Of a stretch of 10,753 nucleotides of DNA, positions 6,328-10,753 are shown one piece after another. This stretch comes from Hyphomonadaceae bacterium UBA1001 (GTDB taxonomy: Bacteria > Pseudomonadota > Alphaproteobacteria > Caulobacterales > Aquidulcibacteraceae). A program made the position numbers and the translations under genes. Numbering within the stretch: the stretch's first letter is position 1; each line of letters begins with the position of its first letter. The notes beneath the pieces are model-generated. The model was not told the origin of the DNA, searched no databases, and saw only the letters and a program-made list of their open reading frames with translations. The stretch covers positions 1 through 10,753 of the forward strand of contig DBAV01000230.1 of assembly GCA_002291875.1 (NCBI GenBank), written 5' to 3'.

Positions 6328-7208
6328 GCCGGCCCGGCATCCTTTTGGCCGGCGGCACCGGCAGCCGCATGTCACCGATTGCCGCGGGCGTGAACAAGCA
6401 CCTGCTGCCGGTGTGGGACAAGCCGCTGGTGTTCCATCCGCTGACCACGCTGATGCTGGCGGGGGTGCGCGCCATCACGGTCATCACCGGCCCCGACGAG
6501 GCGCCCGCCTTCCGGCGCCTGCTGGGCACGGGCGCGCAATGGGGCCTGTCGATCGACTTTGCCGTGCAGGACGCCCCGCGCGGCATCGCCGACGCCTATC
6601 GGCTGACCGCCGGGCGGCTGGAGGGCAGCGCGCCGGTGCTGGCGCTCGGTGACAACATCTTTCACGGCGACGGCCTGATCCGTCGCCTCGAGACCGCCGC
6701 CGCCCGGCCCCGGGGCGCCACGATCTTCGGCTGCGAGGTGGGCGACCCGCGGGCCTTTGCCGTGGTGACGCTGGACGCCGACGGACGGCCCCGCTCGATC
6801 GAGGAAAAGCCCGCCGCCCCGCGCTCGCGCCTGGCGGTGCCTGGGCTCTATTTCCACGACGCGCGGGTGTGGGACATGGCCCGCCATGTGGTGCCCTCGC
6901 GCCGCGGTGAACTCGAGATCACCGACATCAACCGGGCCTATCTGGAGGCCGGCACCCTGGACGTGGCGCCGATGGGGCGCGGGGTGGCCTGGCTGGACGG
7001 CGGCACGCCCGAGAGCCTGTTCGAGGCGTCCGAATTCATCCGCACGCTGCAGTCGCGCACACGCCTGCTGATCGCCTCGCCCGAGGAAGTGGCGCTGAAC
7101 CGCGGTTTCATCGATGCGGACGCACTGGCCGACTGGGTCCGCGACAAGCCTGCGACCGGCTATTGGGAGCGGGTGCGGGCCCTGCTGCAGGACCCGCTGG
7201 ATGGGTGA
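6324..7208 (+). CDS. rmlA: Glucose-1-phosphate thymidylyltransferase
   Basis: RmlA joins dTTP and glucose-1-phosphate to give dTDP-glucose and pyrophosphate, supplying RmlB. This 294-residue protein is of normal length. It has the nucleotide-binding loop ILLAGGTGSRMSPI (6-19), the catalytic lysine in NKHLLPVWDKP (Lys25), the metal-ligand ALGDNIFHG (Asp110), EEKP, GLYFHD, PSRRGELEITDINRAYLE, and WLDGGTPESLFEASEFI with the second metal ligand Asp225. The C-terminal SPEEVALNRGFID is also typical. The first loop is GSRM rather than the usual GTRL, a mild change. Its ATG overlaps the rmlB stop by four bases, and it is the last gene of the DUF262-rmlB-rmlA cluster. rmlC and rmlD do not follow, so the final sugar is not determined by this locus alone; they may be elsewhere in the genome. 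Confidence 0.95.
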   Translation: MSRPGILLAGGTGSRMSPIAAGVNKHLLPVWDKPLVFHPLTTLMLAGVRAITVITGPDEAPAFRRLLGTGAQWGLSIDFAVQDAPRGIADAYRLTAGRLEGSAPVLALGDNIFHGDGLIRRLETAAARPRGATIFGCEVGDPRAFAVVTLDADGRPRSIEEKPAAPRSRLAVPGLYFHDARVWDMARHVVPSRRGELEITDINRAYLEAGTLDVAPMGRGVAWLDGGTPESLFEASEFIRTLQSRTRLLIASPEEVALNRGFIDADALADWVRDKPATGYWERVRALLQDPLDG

Positions 7209-7215
7209 AGCAGGC

Positions 7216-7234
7216 GGGCTGGTCAGGCCGGCCC
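7216..7234 (+). terminator. Possible hairpin at end of rmlA transcript
   Basis: GGGCTGG (7216-7222), a 5-base loop and CCGGCCC (7228-7234) form a 7-bp stem with one T-G wobble, starting seven bases after the rmlA stop. No T run follows, so this is a weak terminator at best and purD may be read through from the rml genes. Confidence 0.25.
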
Positions 7235-7271
7235 GAGTCGCGCCACAAGATCATCCGCTTTCGGGGCTGTC

Positions 7272-8561
7272 ATGAAGATCCTGCTGATCGGTTCGGGGGC
7301 GCGCGAAGACGCTCTGGCTTGGGCACTCGCACGCTCGCCCTCGGTTGCCGAGATCATCGCCACGCCGGGCAATCCCGGCATTGCCCGCCATGCCCGGCTG
7401 GCCTCGGTGCCGGCGCACGACCTGGCGGGGCTGGTGGCACTGGCGCGATCCGAGGCGGTGGACCTGGTGGTCGTGGGGCCCGAGGGGCCGCTGGTGGACG
7501 GGCTGGCCGACGCGCTGGCCGCGCACGGCATCGCCACCTTCGGTCCCGACCGCGCCGCCGCCCGGCTCGAGGGCTCGAAGAGCTTTACCAAGGACTTCTG
7601 CGCCCGCCACGCCATCCCCACCGCCGCCTACGCGGTGTTCACCGACCGGCTGCGCGCCAAGGGCCATTTGGCCAGCCTGGAACCGCCCTTCGTGCTCAAG
7701 GCCGATGGCCTGGCCGCCGGCAAGGGGGTGGTGATCGCCGAAACCCGCCGCGAGGCGGACGAGGCCATCGACCGCATCCTGGACGGGGTGTTCGGTGGCA
7801 CCGACACCCGCCTGGTGATCGAGGAATACATGCCCGGCGAAGAGGTGTCGCTGTTCGCCCTGTGCGATGGCGAGCGCGCCGTGCTGTTCGGCGCGGCCCA
7901 GGACCACAAGCGGGCGTTCGACGGCGACACCGGCCCCAACACCGGCGGCATGGGGGCCTATGCACCCGCACCCGTGTTCACCCCGCAGGTGGCCCAGCAG
8001 GCGATGGAGCGGATCGTGCTGCCGACCGTGCGCGGCATGGCCGCCGAGGGCGCGCCCTTCCGCGGCGTGCTGTTCGCCGGCCTGATGGTGACCGCCGAGG
8101 GGCCGCGCCTGATCGAATACAATGTCCGCTTCGGCGACCCGGAATGCCAGGTGCTGATGCGCCGCTTTCGGGGTGACCTGGCGGCGCTGCTGATGGCGTG
8201 CGCGCGGGGCGACCTGCGCACCGCCGACGTGTCGGTGGACGATTTCGACCCCCGCCCCGCGGTGGCGGTGGTGATGGCGGCCAATGGCTATCCGGGCACC
8301 GTCGCCAGAGGGTCAGAGATCGTCGGGCTCGAGCGCGCCGAGCAGGAAGCCGACGTGGTGGTCTTTCACGCGGCCACGCGCCGCCTCGCCGATGGCAGCC
8401 TCTTGGCCGATGGCGGGCGGGTGCTGACGGTCAGCGCGCTGGGCGAGGACATCGCCGACGCGGTCAACCGTGCCTATGCCGCCGTCGACCGGATCGACTG
8501 GAAGGGCGGCTTTTGCCGGCGTGACATCGCCTGGCGCGCCTTGGCGCACCGCCCGTCCTGA
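7272..8561 (+). CDS. purD: Phosphoribosylamine-glycine ligase (GAR synthetase)
   Basis: PurD ligates glycine to 5-phosphoribosylamine with ATP, the second step of purine synthesis, in the cytoplasm. The 429-residue length is standard. Domains in order: N domain (GSGAREDALAW from residue 8, ATPGNPGIA), ATP-grasp with ADGLAAGKGVVIA (144 on), EEYMPGEEVSLFAL, QDHKRAFDGDTGPNTGGMGAYAP (from 210) and the metal-binding EYNVRFGDPECQVL (from 282), then the C domain ending DIAWRAL. The usual GSGGREHAL is changed to GSGAREDAL (Gly10 to Ala, His13 to Asp). The ribosome site is weak (GGGG about six bases upstream). It lies 63 bp after rmlA, so a separate promoter or read-through are both possible; I see no clear -35/-10. 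The identification is not in doubt. Confidence 0.98.
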   Translation: MKILLIGSGAREDALAWALARSPSVAEIIATPGNPGIARHARLASVPAHDLAGLVALARSEAVDLVVVGPEGPLVDGLADALAAHGIATFGPDRAAARLEGSKSFTKDFCARHAIPTAAYAVFTDRLRAKGHLASLEPPFVLKADGLAAGKGVVIAETRREADEAIDRILDGVFGGTDTRLVIEEYMPGEEVSLFALCDGERAVLFGAAQDHKRAFDGDTGPNTGGMGAYAPAPVFTPQVAQQAMERIVLPTVRGMAAEGAPFRGVLFAGLMVTAEGPRLIEYNVRFGDPECQVLMRRFRGDLAALLMACARGDLRTADVSVDDFDPRPAVAVVMAANGYPGTVARGSEIVGLERAEQEADVVVFHAATRRLADGSLLADGGRVLTVSALGEDIADAVNRAYAAVDRIDWKGGFCRRDIAWRALAHRPS

Positions 8562-8706
8562 CACCGCGCACGCTGCAACCCCGCGCACCGCCATCCGGCC
8601 AGGCCGCCGCCGCTGCGCGCGCGGCGGATGCCGCGGTCTGCGGGGTCCGAGGGCCGCCCCGGGCGCGGCAACGGGCGCGGGCGTGTGCCCCGTCACTGAA
8701 GTTTCA

Positions 8707-8715
8707 TGTGGATAA
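8707..8715 (-). promoter_or_regulatory. Perfect DnaA box
   Basis: The plus strand reads TGTGGATAA, the complement of TTATCCACA, the canonical DnaA box. A weaker match, TTATCCCCG (7 of 9), lies at 8814-8822. DnaA also acts as a transcription factor in Alphaproteobacteria, so the site could control the PAS gene; it is 211 bp upstream of its start. Binding is not shown. Confidence 0.45.
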
Positions 8716-8872
8716 GTTCGGTGCCCCGCTTGCTGCAAGGGCGGGCCCGGCGGGTGTCACGCTGGTGGAACGAGCCTTTCCCCGACTCGACACTTTCGGT
8801 GCCGAAACGCGGATTATCCCCGATTCCGCATGGATTCCGCGGCTGAACGCAGGGTCTTGCCCGATTCGACGG

Positions 8873-8886
8873 TTAACGCTCATTAA
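8873..8886 (+). promoter_or_regulatory. Paired TTAA motif, possible CtrA-type site
   Basis: TTAA-N6-TTAA centred 47 bp upstream of the PAS gene start. The CtrA consensus is TTAA-N7-TTAA, so the spacing is one base short. With GC content this high, two TTAA words this close are unusual, but assignment to CtrA is tentative. Confidence 0.35.
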
Positions 8887-8926
8887 GAACTCGGGTCGGG
8901 ACAAATCGGGCTGATGGGAGCGAAAA

Positions 8927-9466
8927 ATGTTGATGAGCGGGGGCTCTGCCAACACCACGTTCCAGATCGACGAACAGCGTCGTCTGGTGGAACTCTGGGA
9001 TCATGCGGCGGTCGGCGGACGCCTGCCTTCGCGCCGCGACATCGCACCGTCGCGCATGGTCGCGCTGCTGCCACATGTCAGCATTGTCGACACCGACGGG
9101 CATCAGCCGGGCCGTGTCCGGCTGGCCGGTACCGGGCTGCGCAACCTCTATGGACGCGAGATCACGGGCCTGGCCGTGGCTGACATGCCGTTCGGCAGCG
9201 CCGCGGACTATTGGGTCCAGACCTTTCGCGACGCCATCCGGATGCGGCGTCCGGTCTGGGGTGCGGCGCCGGCGACGGGACGTCAGGACCCGCGCATCGC
9301 CACCCAGATCTGGACCCGCCTGCCGCTGTCGTCCGACGGGCACACGGTGGATGCCGTGATCGCGCTGGACTGCGTGCGCTGGACGGCCCACCTGCCGGCC
9401 GCCCTGCGCGACACCATCGACCGCAACCGCACGCCCGAGATGGCGGCGGTGTGTGTGGCCGCCTGA
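8927..9466 (+). CDS. Single-domain PAS protein (PAS_5 family)
   Basis: This 179-residue cytoplasmic protein matches the alphaproteobacterial PAS_5 (PF07310) pattern: LVELWDHAAVGGRLPSRRDI (20-39), the Pro-anchored ALLPHVSIVD (46-55), RVRLAGTGLRNLYGREITGL (63-82) and a later strand-rich part ending in RLPLSSDGHTVDAVIALD. There is no kinase, GGDEF or DNA-binding domain, so it would act by binding a ligand or partner. Small single-domain PAS proteins can feed into the CtrA cell-cycle circuit in Caulobacter (MopJ); whether this is an orthologue cannot be decided here. The ATG at 8927 has GGGAG six bases upstream; an in-frame ATG follows at 8933. The upstream region is rich in GANTC, with a DnaA box and a TTAA pair, consistent with cell-cycle control. 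The EamA transporter gene starts 43 bp downstream and may be cotranscribed. Confidence 0.87.
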   Translation: MLMSGGSANTTFQIDEQRRLVELWDHAAVGGRLPSRRDIAPSRMVALLPHVSIVDTDGHQPGRVRLAGTGLRNLYGREITGLAVADMPFGSAADYWVQTFRDAIRMRRPVWGAAPATGRQDPRIATQIWTRLPLSSDGHTVDAVIALDCVRWTAHLPAALRDTIDRNRTPEMAAVCVAA

Positions 9467-9509
9467 CCACGACGCTTGACCGCCCCCGGGCGGCGGGCGA
9501 GGGCGGCGA

Positions 9510-10463
9510 ATGATCACGTCCGCCAATGCCCTGCCGGTCCTCGCCACCATGGCGGGCGCCATGCTGATCGGGCTGGCGCCGGTGGCCGTGCGGCTGTCCG
9601 AGCTGGGGCCGCAGGCGACCGCCTTCTGGCGCCTGGCGCTGGCCTCGGCGGTGCTGGTGGTGGTGTGGCTGGCCCTGCGGCCGCGCCGCGCCGAGCGTGT
9701 GCCGACCGCGCGCCGCACCCTGGTGCTGGGGTCGCTGGCGGGGCTGTTCTTTGCCCTCGACCTGGCCACCTGGCATGTCTCGATCCACCTCACCACGGTC
9801 GCCAACGCGACACTGCTGGCCAATCTGACGCCGATCCCGGTGGCCCTGGGGGCGTGGCTGCTGTTCCGCACGCGCCCCTCGCAAGGCTTTCTTCCGGCCG
9901 CGCTGGTCGGGCTGGTGGGGGCGGCCACCCTGTCGGGGGCAACGCTGTCGCGCGGGGATGGACAGGCGCTTCTGGGGGATGGCCTCGCGGTCCTGACGTC
10001 GGTCTGGTATGCGGTCTACATCCTGCTGACGCGCGAGGTCCGCGCCGCGATGGACGCGGTGGGCGTGATGACGCTGACCACGCTGACCGCCCTGCCGTTT
10101 GCGCTGGTGTTTGCCCTGGCGGCGGGCGAGCCGCTGCTGCCGCCCACGCCGGTGGCCGGCTGGGACATGGCATCGGGCCTGGCGGCGTTCGGACCGCTGC
10201 TGGTGCTGGGCCTGGTGTCGCATCTGGGCGGACAGGGGGCGCTGGCGTGGTCGCTGGGGCGGCTGCCGGCCGACCTCGCGGTGGTGCTGCTGCTGGTCCA
10301 GCCGGTGGTCTCGGCCGGTGTGGCCTGGCAGCTGTTCGACGAGTCCTTCGGCCCGCTGGACTGGCTGGGCTCGGCCCTGGTGGCGGTCGCCGTGGTCCTG
10401 GCCGCCCGCGCGGCCACCCGCAGCCCGGCGGCCTCGCTCGACCCTGTAGGATCCGCGAAATAG
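9510..10463 (+). CDS. EamA/DMT-family inner-membrane transporter
   Basis: This 317-residue protein shows ten hydrophobic segments in two fivefold EamA repeats, at about residues 8-28, 36-56, 70-92, 95-118, 125-145, 153-173, 183-203, 215-240, 250-273 and 280-300. The segment LATWHVSIHLTTVANATLLANLTPIPVAL, which crosses helices 3 and 4, is typical of drug/metabolite-transporter-superfamily permeases, as is LLLVQPVVSAGVAWQLFDE near the end of the second repeat. Such proteins export or take up small metabolites, amino acids or nucleosides; the substrate cannot be read from sequence. The ATG at 9510 has a GAGGGCGG stretch upstream. It lies 43 bp after the PAS gene on the same strand with no hairpin between, so one transcript is likely. 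The stop is followed within ten bases by the 107-bp repeat array. Confidence 0.94.
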   Translation: MITSANALPVLATMAGAMLIGLAPVAVRLSELGPQATAFWRLALASAVLVVVWLALRPRRAERVPTARRTLVLGSLAGLFFALDLATWHVSIHLTTVANATLLANLTPIPVALGAWLLFRTRPSQGFLPAALVGLVGAATLSGATLSRGDGQALLGDGLAVLTSVWYAVYILLTREVRAAMDAVGVMTLTTLTALPFALVFALAAGEPLLPPTPVAGWDMASGLAAFGPLLVLGLVSHLGGQGALAWSLGRLPADLAVVLLLVQPVVSAGVAWQLFDESFGPLDWLGSALVAVAVVLAARAATRSPAASLDPVGSAK

Positions 10464-10471
10464 CGTTCCTC

Positions 10472-10753
10472 GGAGCCCGGGCTTCCGAGCCCGGTGTGGC
10501 GGCGAAGGCCGCGCTTGGAAGCGCGGGCTCCGGCGGGGCGGACTTTGTGTTTCGACCGCCAGCACGCAAGCGAGATCAGGAGCCCGGGCTTCCAAGCCCG
10601 GTGTTGCGCGCACGGCCGCGCTTGGAAGTGCGGGCTCCGGCGGGGCGGACCTTGTGTTTCGACCGCCAGCACGGAAGCGAGATCAGTAGCCCGGGCTTCC
10701 AAGCCCAGTGTTGCGCGCACGGCCGCGCCTGGAAGCGCGGGCTCCGGCGGGCC
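10472..10753. repeat. Tandem 107-bp palindromic repeat array
   Basis: Three head-to-tail copies with an exact 107-base period begin at 10472, 10579 and 10686; the third is cut by the window end after 68 bases. Copies 1 and 2 differ at 9 of 107 positions by my count, and copies 2 and 3 at 5 of 68. Each copy holds two adjacent small palindromes, CCGGGCTT-CC-AAGCCCGG (10584-10601 in copy 2) and CCGCGCTT-GG-AAGTGCGG (10616-10633), which together also form one long imperfect stem of 18-base arms (10580-10597 with 10620-10637). A T-rich loop between GGCGG and CCGCC follows. The array sits right after the EamA stop, so it may also end that transcript. It resembles an intergenic palindromic (REP-like) element; no transposase is visible. 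It is non-coding. Confidence 0.88.

Larger units (their letters stand above)
8562..8926. promoter_or_regulatory. Gene-free regulatory region upstream of the PAS gene
   Basis: No coding frame in this 365-bp stretch looks real. The left part (8562-8695) is extremely GC-rich and holds a perfect 7-bp inverted repeat, CCGCCGC (8604-8610) and GCGGCGG (8621-8627), which may help end the purD transcript although no T run follows. The right part is more AT-rich and carries a perfect DnaA box (8707-8715), GANTC sites at 8784, 8822, 8833 and 8863, a paired TTAA motif (8873-8886), and the GGGAG ribosome site (8916-8920). The combination looks like a cell-cycle-controlled promoter region; this is inference from motif content. 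Confidence 0.55.

Noticed and set aside
4786..6375. Long minus-strand open frame (529 codons) opposite rmlB
   Set aside because: Low-complexity Arg/Gly/His composition with no domain; it spans two real, overlapping plus-strand genes.
8767..8791. EcfG-type general stress promoter starting at GGAAC
   Set aside because: GGAAC is present at 8767-8771, but the expected CGTT at the right spacing is missing (CGAC instead).
8690..8926. Replication origin (oriC)
   Set aside because: One perfect DnaA box, GANTC sites and a TTAA pair are suggestive, but there is no cluster of boxes, no long AT-rich unwinding tract, and none of the usual origin neighbours such as hemE, dnaA or parAB in the window.
9162..10613. 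Long minus-strand open frame (483 codons) opposite the PAS and EamA genes
   Set aside because: Runs through the repeat array and antisense to ten transmembrane segments; composition is typical of an antisense shadow.
10016..10720. Minus-strand open frame with repeated peptide blocks across the 107-bp repeats
   Set aside because: The peptide repetition only reflects the DNA repeat translated in shifting frames (107 is not a multiple of three); no start signal or homology is visible.
10472..10753. CRISPR array
   Set aside because: The whole 107-base unit repeats with no unique spacers between copies, and there are no cas genes nearby.

Overview
The window is very GC-rich (roughly 70% by eye) and reads as an alphaproteobacterial chromosome. 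The main markers are TrcR (DUF1013, an alphaproteobacterial family), a small PAS_5-type protein, and GANTC and TTAA-type sites upstream of that PAS gene, as expected in a lineage with CcrM/CtrA cell-cycle control (Caulobacterales, Maricaulales, Rhodospirillales and relatives). Genus cannot be fixed from this window. There is no tRNA, rRNA, insertion sequence or CRISPR array.

Layout, left to right. (1) The C-terminal half of the methylmalonyl-CoA mutase small subunit (mutA, +) converges on trcR (-). trcR is followed upstream by leuD (-), with a terminator-like hairpin between them. (2) leuD diverges from a gene for a small exported protein of unknown function (+), whose tail resembles the last strands of LpxR-family barrels. 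(3) A tight + strand cluster follows: a single-chain DUF262/DUF1524 protein of the GmrSD type, then rmlB, then rmlA, joined by 4-base stop/start overlaps. (4) purD (+) lies 63 bp further on. (5) A 365-bp gene-free stretch holds one perfect DnaA box, four GANTC sites within 84 bp and a paired TTAA motif; it precedes a single-domain PAS protein gene. (6) An EamA/DMT transporter gene (+) is followed by at least two and a half copies of a 107-bp palindromic repeat that runs off the window.

MutA, LeuD, PurD and TrcR are core functions: propionyl-CoA/methylmalonyl-CoA metabolism, leucine synthesis, purine synthesis and an alphaproteobacterial regulator. RmlA and RmlB make dTDP-glucose and dTDP-4-keto-6-deoxyglucose, the entry to dTDP-rhamnose and other deoxysugars; rmlC and rmlD are not in the window. 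The most unusual association is a nucleotide-dependent, HNH-nuclease-type defence protein translationally coupled to two nucleotide-sugar enzymes. The second is the dense cell-cycle-type promoter of the PAS gene. The third is the palindromic repeat array at the right edge.
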